Shown: positions 49,506-64,000 of the stretch, piece by piece
How positions within the stretch are numbered: position 1 is the stretch's first letter
Layout of the letters: every line of letters starts with the position of its first letter
Assembly: GCF_048128805.1 (NCBI RefSeq)
Contig: NC_136016.1
Span: 7,170,501-7,234,500 of the forward strand
Source of the DNA: Centroberyx gerrardi
Taxonomy: Eukaryota > Chordata > Actinopteri > Beryciformes > Berycidae
DNA: 64,000 nucleotides
Direction of reading: 5' to 3'
Position numbers and translations under genes: made by a program
The notes under the pieces: model-generated
Databases searched by the model: none
The model's input: the letters and a program-made list of their open reading frames with translations, nothing else
Told to the model about the DNA's origin: nothing

Positions 49506-52179
49506 ATGACCCAACTGAGTGTCCGTCGCTGGACCACCAAACACGTAGCCAAGTGGCTGAAGGAAGAGGGCTTCTGTGACTATGTAGACCTGCTTTGCAA
49601 CAAGCACCGCCTGGACGGCACCAGCCTGCTGACCCTCAGTGAGTATGACCTCCGCTCGCCGCCCTTGGAGCTCAAGGTGCTGGGGGATATCAAGCGGCTG
49701 ATGGTGTCCATCCGCAAACTCCAGAAGCAGAACATTGACGTGTTGGAGGAGCTAGGTCTTCCCTTTGATGGCCACTCTCCGACAGGCTCTGGAGGTAGTT
49801 TGGACTGGCTGTGTAACGGAGACCCAGGCAGAGACTGTGACAACACTGAGACGGCACCGGTTGGAGAGGAGTACCACCAGTACACTAATGGGAAGTACAA
49901 GCAGCAGACGAGGCGCCTGGATCCGGAGTACTGGAAGACGGTGCTGAGTTCTGTCTATGTGGTGTTCGTGTTCGGGTTCACGTCCTTCGTCATGGTCATA
50001 GTGCACGAGAGGGTGCCTGACATGCGCACGTACCCCCCGCTGCCAGATATTTTCCTTGACAGGTGGGTTTCTGACTGCTCTCATTTGGTATGAAGACACT
50101 CTCAAGTCTTATCCAGGTAGCCCAGGAAGAACAACAAAAACATTGCTTTCATGACAGAATTAGTCAGCTCCCAAATGCCAAAGTCAGGGTGAAGCAAGAA
50201 AGATTTTTTTTAATCAACTGTCGGAATATCATACCAGATGGTGGACACTATAATTGCCCTACTTTCTAGTAGCAAGTTTCTATTATTGTCCACACGTATT
50301 CCTGATAGGCCAGCTTTGGTTCAAAGAGATCTTTTAGAGTGACCTACTTTGCGGTAAACGGTATGACCCATTGTTTATGGCCGGTTTTGAGCTGCTCATG
50401 GAATGTCTTGGCTTGCTGTGAGAGCTAATTTCTGGAAAATGCCAGCGTGCTTTTGGCAAGATGAGGCATTGTGAGGCAGGTTGTCCAGGCTCCCAATGCT
50501 TTGGCTGCATAACTGGTTATCGTAACTTAAACTTAAGATGTGACATTCAGTTAGTCTTATAGATTGTGCATGGATCTAGTGATTTTAGTGTATCACTTAA
50601 GTGCATGTTTGCCTATTTGAAATCAGTCATGAAAGTGGAAATGGTCATTTTTGAACACAGAAATTAGAGGCTGTCGTAAATATATTTTAGCTTTAACTAG
50701 TGTTTAATTGATTAACCCCTAAAGCAATCTGTTGGTTGTTTCATACTAGGGATAGGGTTAGTTAAAGTTTTCTTAGCTTGCATTTAGAAGTATTCAAGTA
50801 CCTATATCTAGCTAATTAACTATCAGTAGCAAAGCAAAATGATGCAGTACAGTGTGCAACAAAATAAATCTTTTTCTTTTAACAGTGTGCCTAGAATACC
50901 ATGGGCCTTTGCCATGGCCGAGGCATGCGGAGTGATCCTCTGCAATATCTGGCTGCTGGTTCTGCTGCTGCATAAACACAGGTAGAGTACTGACAGTCAC
51001 GAGCATTAATAAATCACCACCTACTTTGTTTTATCTCTCACTTCACTGTAACGTTGTCACTTTGAGGACTGTGCTGCCAGATACGTATGTCCCCTTAAAT
51101 CAATAACACAGGGGACCCGGGTCAACTATGTTCTCACAACTTGTAGGTCAATCCTGCTGCGGCGCCTGTGCAGCCTCATGGGGACGGTGTTCATGCTGCG
51201 CTGCATCACCATGTTTGTCACCTCCCTGTCTGTGCCAGGACAGCACCTGCAGTGCTCAGGAAAGGTAACATTAGGTTGACTATATAAATGACACTTCTCA
51301 CTTAGAGCTTGTTGTTAACCCTGATGTATGTACCATCTCTTAAACACATCACTGTCTCCTTCAGAGGCTGCAGCATTGACAGAGTTATCTTTTCTTCTCC
51401 CTCTCTAGATATACGGTGATATGTGGGCCAAACTGCAACGAGCCGTGGCCATCTGGAGTGGCTTTGGAATGACCCTGACAGGAGTCCATACATGTGGTGA
51501 CTACATGTTCAGCGGCCACACGGTGGTCCTCACCATGCTCAACTTCTTTGTCACTGAGTGTGAGTGGCCCCTCTTGATATGTGGTGGATGTTACAGTACT
51601 TAGGGAAACAAAGGTGGAAGAACAGTGTAACCATTGTTGGAAACACTGGCCTTTTGTTGCCATCCGGTGTCCTTCATTGGTACTGCAACTAAAATCAAAA
51701 AACAACCAGACTTGCCTCAGACTGACTGTGCAATATTGGTCTGTCCAATAAGGAAGTGCTAGATGTAGGGGAGATGTAAAAATCCAGTGTTTTGCAAAGC
51801 TCAGAGATTTAAACTATCCACAGCTAGAGCCAGAATTCTGACATTGTTCTCTTTGCTTCTTGTTTCCCTGACAGACACTCCAAGGAGCTGGAACTTCATT
51901 CACACCCTGTCCTGGGTCCTCAATCTGTTTGGCATCTTCTTCATCCTGGCCGCCCATGAACACTACTCCATCGACGTCTTCATAGCGTTCTACATCACTA
52001 CCAGACTCTTCCTGTACTACCACACTCTAGCCAACACCCGCGCCTACCAGCAGAGCCGCCGCGCTCGCATCTGGTTCCCCATGTTCTCCTTCTTCGAGTG
52101 CAACGTCAACGGGCCTGTGCCCAACGAGTACGGCTGGCCCTTCTCCAGGCCCGCTATGATGAGGAGGCTGATTGGGTAG
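49506..52179 (+). CDS. samd8: SAMD8, sphingomyelin synthase-related protein (SMSr)
   Basis: This ER multispan enzyme makes ceramide phosphoethanolamine from ceramide and phosphatidylethanolamine and helps restrain ER ceramide. Five coding exons, 49506-50062, 50886-50981, 51147-51264, 51409-51559 and 51875-52179, give 408 residues (human 415). Residues 1-70 form a SAM domain ([17 protein letters not shown]). Hydrophobic segments follow from about residue 140 ([13 protein letters not shown]). The lipid phosphatase/phosphotransferase core carries the triad by analogy with SMS1: His294 in [11 protein letters not shown], and His337 and Asp341 in [10 protein letters not shown]. The C-terminus, [13 protein letters not shown], matches the family. 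The start MTQLSVRRW is shorter than the human start as I recall it (MAGPNQLCIRRW); the CAG acceptor lies 19 bases upstream. It is the most conserved gene of the window at protein level. Confidence 0.96.
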
Positions 52180-53790
52180 GAGGTTGCAGCAGCCGCAGGA
52201 CTGATAGACACTGCTTAGCCTGTGCTATTTTGTCTGCTCTCTCAATTTGCCAACTGTGGTGGTGCGCGATAGCTTCATTGACATAACTCCAGAGTATTGA
52301 AGGCGGCTTACGTGATCCTATCAGTGCCATGGTCTGACAGGGTACAGAGTCATAACTCCTCATATTCCGGGAATTAGCTGTTGCGTGCTTCTCCCTGTCA
52401 CTATTTTCAGGGGGGATTAAACAAAATCCACAAGAGTTAAAAGTCCTATAGGCTCCCTTTGCGTCATTTGAAAAGTGAACATGAGGGATATGTCGCATTT
52501 ATTAGTTCATCATTTTTCCCTCAAAAAGGAAAACGTTTTTGTAGTATGCGTTGCATTTTTCAGTACCTCCCAACATGCAGTAGTATCTGGCTAGAAGTAT
52601 CCGGATAGCACATGTTAGTGGTAAAGGGAATCCACAACAAAAATCCTCAGGCATCATTTTACCAAATCCTGTTCAGCGATTTAGCATTATTGTCCAAGTA
52701 AAAGATCTGATTATGTCGGGGTTTGGATCAGGATACATCAATGAAAATTTTGTCTTAATTTCCCCTTTAGTAATCTATCCAAACAAAACTCTATGGACCA
52801 CAGTAAAAGCAATATTTAAAGGATCTACATAACACTGTTGCTCATTTCTGTATAGCAATATATAGTTCATCATGTTGTGCAACAGATGTTACTTGTCTGC
52901 CATTGCTTTAAAGTATTGCGAAGTCTTCTGCATTCCTTGAGATCGTTCTGTGCTTTTTGACCATGTTACTAAAGGCTGAAAGAGTAATTCATGGTTCATT
53001 GTAAAATAAACTACAGCAGACCTGGATTTCCTTTGTTTGTATCGTTCGGTTATCCTGCCGTTTCCTTACCAGGCCTAGCGAAGAATAGGGTCAAGAAAAT
53101 TTCGAAATCAGCCAAAAATATGGAATGAAAAATGTTTTACAGTTGTCTTAAATATCATTCCACTTGCCAATTACCTTAGGTGTTACAATACGTTTGTCTG
53201 TATAAAAAATGTCCCGTATCTTTCATGTGTAATGTTGGGTAGTTGTATAGTTTTGTATCAGTATGATATGGTGTAAATGACCAGACTGAAGTACAATTTG
53301 AATCAGGATATGAATCCCTTGGCATTGTTTTCTGAATTTCTAGTATTAGTTCCTCAGAAGGACCCTTAAATTTGTATGTATTTGTTTATATTGTATTAAT
53401 TTATTTCATTTTGTAAATGTCAATAGGTATTTTTATATTTCATATACAAAGTTATTGCAACATGCACATTGAGAAATACGTTTACAGTTGCTCATAATAA
53501 CTATGTATTTGTTTTAAACACAATGTGCTTTTTTTTTTTAAGTGTAAGGTTGATTTCAGATTTGCCTCCGCAATTAATTTAGTTAATACATATAACTTGC
53601 CACTATAATTGAGTTGTAATTGATTTGGTCATTATGGCATGTTAGCATAGGCCTACATGATTTTTCTAAATGGAGTTTAGCTACAAACCATCCATTCACT
53701 GAGGCATGATGGTGTTGTGTTGATACGCTCTTGCATAGCCACATTAACTAATTCCATGTGTCTTTCAGTCTTTTCCATCATTAAACAGTT
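52180..53790 (+). other. samd8: samd8 3' UTR
   Basis: AT-rich sequence follows the stop. AATAAA occurs at 53005-53010 and ATTAAA at 53780-53785. The T-rich texture persists to about 53.8 kb, so alternative polyadenylation with a UTR of 0.8 or 1.6 kb is likely. No other feature was seen. Confidence 0.55.
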
Positions 53791-54015
53791 GAAATCAAAG
53801 GCAGGACTCTTATCTTTTTATAGCCATGGAGTGAGTGACTGAGCGTGTGTATGTGTGTGAGAGGAAGAGAGATTTCAGCATGTAAGACGTTTTAAAAAGA
53901 TACTAATGTTTACCAGGCAATACAACCAATTAAATCCAATACCACTCACAAGAGTATGGATGGACTTAACTTGCAGTGCTTCTGAATATCGATCAGCCTA
54001 AATACACGCACGTCG

Positions 54016-54044
54016 GTTACCATGGTGATATAGAGGGCTTCCGG
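54016..54044 (+). promoter_or_regulatory. vdac2: vdac2 promoter: RFX-like and ETS-like sites
   Basis: GTTACCATGGTGAT at 54016-54029 is close to the palindromic RFX X-box (GTTNCCATGGNAAC). CTTCCGG at 54038-54044 is a typical ETS/NRF2-type site, common in housekeeping mitochondrial gene promoters. They lie about 200-300 bp before the vdac2 non-coding exon, in DNA that is GC-richer than its surroundings. Confidence 0.45.
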
Positions 54045-54239
54045 TTGCCGTGTAGGAGTTGCACAAAATTGTAATAAGAAAATGTTGACTTTTGCAGGTT
54101 ATGTTAATTAAGTTTATTGCTCTTGAATAACCGACCAAATATTTAATACACTGGCGGAGAATCACACCAACTACTCGTCGCGCTTCAATTTCAAATGGGC
54201 ATAAAAATAAACAGCTATATTTTGGGGTCCTGCGCTGCC

Positions 54240-54350
54240 GAGGTCAGGAGGGTGTTGGTTGCGGTGTCTCCTTCACATCGCCCTACAGCAGTCCGGGGTG
54301 TTTTTCTTCACCAAAGTTGACAGTAACATTAAAAGTACCACAGCGCCTCG
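54240..54350 (+). other. vdac2: vdac2 non-coding exon 1 (3' border only)
   Basis: A GC-rich stretch ends in CGCCTCG followed by the strong donor GTAAGTAACT at 54351. The next vdac2 exon starts with an acceptor just before the ATG, so a non-coding first exon is required and this is the best candidate. Its start is only an estimate. Confidence 0.5.
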
Positions 54351-55767
54351 GTAAGTAACTACTTTAGTTGAAAATACTATGCTGTGACGCTCCAATTCGC
54401 AAGTGCGCATGATGATTTTTTGCAAATATGTGTTTGCAGTATTAGCAAGATGGCTATCAAACGTCTCATTTGCTAGCCAGAAAAACGCCCCCTACTAGGT
54501 AGATTCCCTCTTGCATGGAGGGAACGTCACGCCAAACTGTCAGTCTAATGTTGTCCTTCTCATCGGCAAACGTACACAGCTCGTAAAACATGACTTTAAA
54601 TATTTTATGAATCACTGGCGGACACTCTTCAATTCGGCATGCATCTAATCCACAAAGTAGTTACTGATTTGAATAAGATTTCGACCTTTAGAATTGGTTC
54701 ACCTTCTATTGCCATAGACTTCCTTCAAAATCTTACTGCATAAACTGCTGCTTGGTGGATTATATGTATGCTGAATTTAACAGTTGGATCAATTCAGAAA
54801 AGGTCTTAAGAGTGTGCAACCAGGTATGTGTCGTTTGTCGTAAGAACATTAAATTGCCAGATTTTTGAATGTAGTAGAACGGCACATATCGAGGGTATCC
54901 CCCTACTAGCTCACTAACCATCACGCCAACATCACTGGTGGTGTCAGTGGCTGCTGTATGTTGTACAGTACAGACAGTGATTGTGTTCACAAACCTGTGT
55001 CCTGTCAACGTTGACGTCTAACCTTGACAATGAGAGGGGAACGACGCTAGTGAAGGGCAAGGCAGACACCACAGGAGAGTCCCTATTAACGCTAAAATTC
55101 ACTGTTCTGTCTCTTGCTACTGAAACCGCCATAACCTTTGTTTGTATTCGGACATTGAATACGAAATCTTTGTCTTGTCCTCGGCCACGCATTTGAGAAC
55201 CAGATGCATGACAACTTGACAAGTGAAACCCAGTTGTCTTAAACCACTAAAATGCTAATTGGCTAACGGTTGTTGTGACGTGCACATATACTCTTATACA
55301 TTTGATATATGCTTTTTTGGTGCACAGCAACTATTTGGCATTTTCAAAATTGACTGCATGAGGGAGATAAAAACGTTAGCTGTCGTTTGTCTGTTTGACG
55401 TCACAACTATGCGACACATTTCCTATCCCGTTAGCATTTCTTACAATGAATTAAGTAAGGTTTCTGTGGACGTGCAGTTGTCTGACAACACAAACAGAGA
55501 GATACTGTAGGGCAATGGCAACACTTGCATAAGTGATGACAGACTAAGTCGGACGATAAGTAAAGTCGACTTCTTAACATTACTGGGAAGGGTGAGAATC
55601 TCTTCTCTTCCCCTGAACAAAACAGTGGTAGTGTTTTCCATCATAAGACTAGTTTGTACTACATCCTTTGGGTTAGTGCTTTTCATTTGACACATGCTGT
55701 GCTTCATGATGGTTAAGGAGATGTGCCTATGTCACTATTTAATGCTCTGCCAAATTTTGTGTGACAG
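54351..55767. other. vdac2 first intron
   Basis: This 1.4-kb stretch runs from the donor after exon 1 to the acceptor TGTGACAG at 55760-55767. AAGATGGC at about 54448 is a YY1-like word. Short open frames on both strands carry no recognisable motif. I see nothing else in it. Confidence 0.5.
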
Positions 55768-55772
55768 GCATA

Positions 55773-56399
55773 ATGGCAGTCCCTCCACCATATGCAGACC
55801 TTGGAAAATCTGCAAAGGATATCTTCAACAAAGGATATGGTAATTTAAAGCATGATAAAGCATTTTGATAAGTGTGTATTTATTGACCTTCAGAGAACAG
55901 GCGCAGTGTTTGAAATATACTACCAGGTCTAATTGGTTTATCACTATGAATGTCTTTGCAGGATTTGGACTGGTGAAACTTGATGTGAAGACCAAGTCTT
56001 CAAGTGGAGTGGTGAGTTTAACAGTTATTCCAGGCATATAGTCATGGAGAGACCTAATGGTCAACAGTGAGAATAGTAGTCAAACTAAATTTACATAGCA
56101 ATATTTTCATGGTTTTCAGTGTTTCCTCCTGCTTTTAACAATTTTTGTCAGTTAATTTATCCATATCTTATAATTGAGTTCAGCATAGAATGGTAATTGA
56201 CAATGTTATTCAGAATCTGAATCAGAATCAGCTTTATTGGCCAAGTATGCACACATACAAGGAATTTGACTCCGGTTTTTCGTTGCTCTCAATGTACTTA
56301 CACAGAATAAATATATAGCTAAAAACAAGGACAACAAGATGAACAGAGGTAAACCTAAACATTTAACTACTATGTAAATAAGTATATACTCTACTCTAA

Positions 56400-56469
<70 letters not shown>

Positions 56470-58145
56470 GTGTAAACAACACTAGGACAATAGTGCAATG
56501 GTGCAGAGTGCAAAGATGCTGGAATAAATATGGAGTTGTTAGTGTAGCAGGTTACATTATATACATGAGAGATTACACATTACATACATTATACACACAT
56601 TATATACACAAATCAGATATTGTACAGATGATGATGATGGGGGAGGAGGAGCAGGAGGAATGTCTTTCTTGACTTTTTTTTTAGATGTGTCAGTTGACCA
56701 GTGACAGTAGTTAAAGTTCTCAACACTGCTGTAGGTCCCAAGTCGGCTTAATATCTTCTCTGTTCTCTATAGGAATTCAAAACGTCTGGATCGTCCAACA
56801 CAGACACCAGCAAGGTCAATGGAACCCTGGAAACCAAGTACAAGTGGGGTGAATATGGACTGACATTCACAGAGAAGTGGACCACCGACAACACACTTGG
56901 GACAGAAATTTGTGTTGAGGATCAGGTAAATTAATAACACCGGCATGCCACTGATGATTTCACGAATCGAATTACATTAAATTAAATGTACCTAACTAAA
57001 TGATTTTCTTCTTTAGATCACCAAAGGACTGAAACTGACTTTTGACACTACATTTTCGCCAAATACTGGGTATGCTACAGTCAGTCTGTTTAATGAAAAA
57101 TAATTATACATCAAAATATTGCTTGGAAAAAATCCTGCCAAGGTGATGCTAGGTAATCAAACTTGATGTAATTAATTCTCTTGATTTTCCTTTGTTTTTG
57201 TCATCTGACAGCAAGAAGAGTGGCAAAGTCAAGTCAGCCTATAAACGTGAATACCTTAATCTTGGCGTCGATGTGGACTTTGATTTTGCCGGTCCTGCGA
57301 TCCACGGAGCAGCAGTGGCCGGCTACGAGGGATGGCTGGCTGGCTACCAGATGACCTTTGACACAGCCAAATCCAAGATGACCCAGAGCAACTTTGCAGT
57401 TGGCTACAAGACCGGCGACTTCCAGCTCCACACTAATGTGTACGTTTTGGCATCAACAAATGACCGATCCAAGCACTGTCGAGTATTGACCTGATCAATA
57501 TCTCATGTGGTAATTTGTCAAGTGAGACTGTTTAGGAATACTGAAGTTCTGTTGTCTCTGTGCCTGTCTTTCCTCTTTCCAGTAATGATGGTTCAGAGTT
57601 TGGCGGGTCCATTTACCAGAAGGTAAACGACCAACTGGAGACTGCTGTGAACCTTGCATGGACAGCAGGCAGCAACAGCACTCGCTTTGGCATTGCTGCC
57701 AAATACCAGTTAGACTCCAGTGCCTCCCTGTCAGTAAGTGCCTTTTCTACTGTATCCTGATGTCCCTTCTACTCTGTGGACGTAGATTAAATGGCGCAGT
57801 TATCTTATACGACTGAATAATTAAGACAAACGACATCATCATGATGAGGAAACGCACATTTCTATTGGTTGTTTTTTTTTATTGAACGATTTAATGCTTT
57901 TTTTCCCAGGCTAAAGTGAATAACGCCAGCTTGGTAGGAATTGGCTACACCCAGACTCTGCGGCCTGGTAAGAACCATCTCCTCTTTATGATCCATCCAC
58001 CTCCAAAGATTGTGGACTTTGTTTCCAGTAACTTCTTCTCATCTTTCCCCAAGGTATGAAACTAGTCCTGTCAGCACTGGTGGATGGAAAGAGCATCAAT
58101 GCCGGTGGCCACAAACTAGGTCTGGGGCTGGAACTGGAGGCGTGA
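55773..58145 (+). CDS. vdac2: Voltage-dependent anion channel 2
   Basis: This 19-strand beta-barrel channel of the mitochondrial outer membrane passes ATP, ADP and ions and binds BAK. Eight coding exons, 55773-55839, 55962-56011, 56773-56925, 57017-57069, 57212-57439, 57583-57733, 57910-57967 and 58054-58145, encode 283 residues, the full VDAC length. The N-terminal helix starts [16 protein letters not shown], with the GYGFG hinge at residues 21-25. Glu73 of FTEKW is conserved. The C-terminus reads [18 protein letters not shown]. The short N-terminus without the extra mammalian VDAC2 residues is usual in fish; VDAC2 is chosen over VDAC1 and VDAC3 on the samd8-vdac2-comtd1 order. The last intron uses an AAG acceptor at 58051-58053. 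An exon-free repeat patch with a long (TA)n lies in intron 2. Confidence 0.95.
56210..56310. repeat. Dispersed fish repeat (CAGCTTTATTGGCCAAGTATG type)
   Basis: The stretch TCAGAATCAGCTTTATTGG, then CCAAGTATGCACACATACAAGG and GAATTTGACTCCGG is a well-known high-copy sequence of fish genomes, probably the 3' end of a non-LTR retroposon. It lies in a vdac2 intron just before a (TA)n tract. The family name is not assigned. Confidence 0.6.
56398..56459. repeat. (TA)n microsatellite
   Basis: About 31 TA units without interruption in a vdac2 intron. It is the longest simple repeat of the window and is likely to vary in length. Confidence 0.95.
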
Positions 58146-58960
58146 GGATCTGCCCGGCCATTTCTGAAGAGGAGTACCGGCAGAATCCGGCCTTGCGTGT
58201 TTCCTACCCGGTCAGCAAAAGATCTTTCAAAGAGATGAATCCAAAGCAAAAGAAACCCACTTCTCAAGTACTGTTAGACACCCACCGCTCCACCACCCTC
58301 TTTTTCATTTTGGGTTATAATCACTCATCATGTTTCTTATCAGATGTGTTATTAAATGAATGCTTGTATCACTTCGTCCTCCATAGTAAAATGTATCCTT
58401 CTCCAAGGCAGACATCTCCATGTTCTTTGGCTTCATCGGTATGACAATCCATGAATGGTTCCTCATTACTTTATTCAAGCGCGATAATGTTGTAGAATGT
58501 AAACCTAAGCTGTAATTTTGCACAGTAGCATATACCTTTATTTAAGCTCTTCCTCCCTTGTTTTATTTGCACATTTTGTTTGTTCTTTCTTTTGGTAGTG
58601 ATGTTCTGCCGTCAAAAGGGTCGCTCCTACAAAAATATGCTTATCAAGATGATGCCATTCTACTGGTTGGTCTTTATTTATCTTATATCTTAGAGAGGCT
58701 TAACCATGCTGTGTGGTTAGTTTCACACCTCTACTATCTTGAGTACCTGCTTCTAAGTTATAAATGATAAAAGAAGTTGCAAGACAATGCCAAAAGGATT
58801 TTCTGTTTCCTCGGTGTGACGAGAGCGAAAGAATATCTGAGTGAATCCTCCACCTTCCCCTCCCCATATTTGAAGACTGGGACACTAATCAGGAACAAAA
58901 TCCCTGTGCGCATGTGTGTGTGTGTGGGCATGTGTGTATGTCTACCTTTGCAATAAAGTC
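58146..58960 (+). other. vdac2: vdac2 3' UTR
   Basis: This is 0.8 kb of AT-rich sequence after the stop. A single AATAAA at 58952-58957, preceded by a (TG)n run at about 58910-58925, marks the likely end. The nearest minus-strand signal, for comtd1, lies about 155 bp further on, so the two genes are tail to tail. Confidence 0.7.
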
Positions 58961-59112
58961 TTTAAATCAGTTTTTTCTGTTTATTTGTGTTCTCCTTTCC
59001 TGGGAAATTACAATATAATACATTTTGCACAGCATGGAGGATGGTATTAAATCAACACATGGTCAGATAATGATGTACTACAATGACAAATAATTTACAA
59101 ATTTGAATTTGT

Positions 59113-59118
59113 TTTATT
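59113..59118 (-). terminator. comtd1: comtd1 polyadenylation signal
   Basis: On the minus strand this is AATAAA, about 460 bases past the comtd1 stop. It is the first canonical signal in that direction that I noticed. Confidence 0.5.
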
Positions 59119-59574
59119 ATATATATACACTTAATCAGTTTTAAGAATTTGATTGCGTATGGAATTTGTAAACACTGCTTTACCAAGTTGATTTGAGTTA
59201 TTTCCATCATTCCAACACCACTCAAATGCCCCATTTTGCATTGTAACTGAAGCTGATGAAATTTGGGAAAGTCATGAAGTTACTATAGTTTCAGAGTTTC
59301 TGTGACTTTGGCGAAGGGAGACAGTTTAATTACCACTTCCTAACATTAAGATTGGTTATAAATGCACATTGTTCTATAATTTTGACAGTAAAATTTGTTC
59401 TAAAGCTGCAGTGAAACAAGTCTAGAAGGTAGACTTCAGTTTCTGGTACCACCACATGCTCCACATAATCTGAAAGGTAACGCACTAGTTGATCTCTTGT
59501 CGTTAAGATGATGAGCACTTCTCACCATTACCAGAACCTTCATTTGTAGCATGAAGGACTGCGATTATCTTTAA

Positions 59575-63300
<3,726 letters not shown>

Positions 63301-64000
63301 GACAGCTACTGCTGTCTTAACTGACCTACCACGACAAGGACTAAGCATTTCCGTGTTTGCTGTGCACTCTACTGTAATACTGCGAATAGAAGCGCAGCTC
63401 CATCGTGACTGACGCTGTATGAAGGTAAGGACTTCTGTTGGCGCATGTATTACACACTCTGGTTTCACAGTCTGACTAGTGCAGTCATGTGACTGTCATT
63501 CAGTTGCAACAATTACAAATTACAAATTACAAAGATAACAGGCTCTAATCATCTAAGCTAAACTGTTGTTCAGCGTTTGGTGAGAACAAAAGTCAAACAT
63601 CATATTCGGAAAAAGCAGCTTTTAAATGTCTAATGCGTATTATCCCTTTGAACAAAACAGGTCTATACTATAAAAACATAACATTATGATTTCTATATCC
63701 CAGGATAACGAGAAGGCGTTGCACTCAATAGCCTACATGTGCGAAACCTAGCATGTTAAAATGGAAACAACATAAAGCAACTCACCCAAAATGAAGGCAG
63801 ACTGAGACTTGCAGCGGTTATGATGCCGCACTCTGACTTTCGCAGGCTGGATAAATATGGCTGTGTGGCTCTTGATGGTGGGAGGGTCTGACAGAGACTA
63901 GTCACATTAATTCCTGTTATACCACATTTACCATTTCACAATGCCAGTCAACACAAGACCTTCTGTAGCTCACAGATAGGGCCGACACGCCCACAGCTGG
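63301..64000. other. Region upstream of comtd1
   Basis: This is 0.7 kb before the comtd1 start on the minus strand, holding its 5' UTR and promoter without a clear signal. A tandem ATTACAAATTACAAATTACAAA lies at about 63510-63533. In human the next gene is ZNF503; nothing of it is visible here. Confidence 0.45.

Noticed and set aside
51787-52179. 130-codon frame as a separate membrane protein
   Set aside because: It is the last samd8 exon (from 51875) with intron codons in front.

Overview
This is a stretch of vertebrate, almost certainly ray-finned fish, nuclear DNA. Intron-rich genes with GT-AG junctions, (TG)n and (TA)n microsatellites and short inverted-repeat DNA transposon relics all point this way. 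The gene order is that of human 10q22.2: adk (3' end), kat6b, dusp29 (dupd1), a dusp13 cluster, samd8, vdac2, comtd1. Every coding gene was rebuilt exon by exon from splice sites, reading phase and remembered family sequences; no database search was possible.

Layout. Positions 1-11.5 kb hold the last four coding exons of adenosine kinase (+), separated by long introns with several AT-rich stretches that look like conserved non-coding elements. From 11.5 to 16.5 kb lies non-coding DNA with the presumed kat6b promoter and first exon. From 16.7 to 35.1 kb is kat6b (+), 16 coding exons for a MYST acetyltransferase of about 2155 residues, complete through its 3' UTR. From 35.3 to 47.8 kb five atypical dual-specificity phosphatase genes lie head to tail on the minus strand: dusp29, then four dusp13-type genes. 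All have three coding exons with identical intron phases and intact HCx5R active sites. From 49.5 to 53.8 kb is samd8 (+), from 54.2 to 59 kb vdac2 (+), and from 59.1 to 63.3 kb comtd1 (-).

The genes do not form one pathway. The DUSP block is a tandem family; in mammals its members are expressed in muscle and testis. samd8 makes an ER sphingolipid, vdac2 a mitochondrial outer-membrane channel, comtd1 a membrane-anchored O-methyltransferase, adk clears adenosine, and kat6b acetylates histone H3.

The most notable points are the enlarged DUSP array, two of whose members have changed otherwise conserved N-terminal residues; an insertion of about 96 residues rich in His, Gln, Asn and Ser in the kat6b activation domain; three structurally distinct MITE-like elements, each in an intron of three neighbouring phosphatase genes, one with a perfect 8-bp target duplication; and comtd1 keeping the Asp-Asn metal-ligand pair that I recall as lost in human COMTD1. 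I saw no endogenous retrovirus, LTR element, Polinton, CRISPR array or rRNA/tRNA gene. I do not see a wholly new system.
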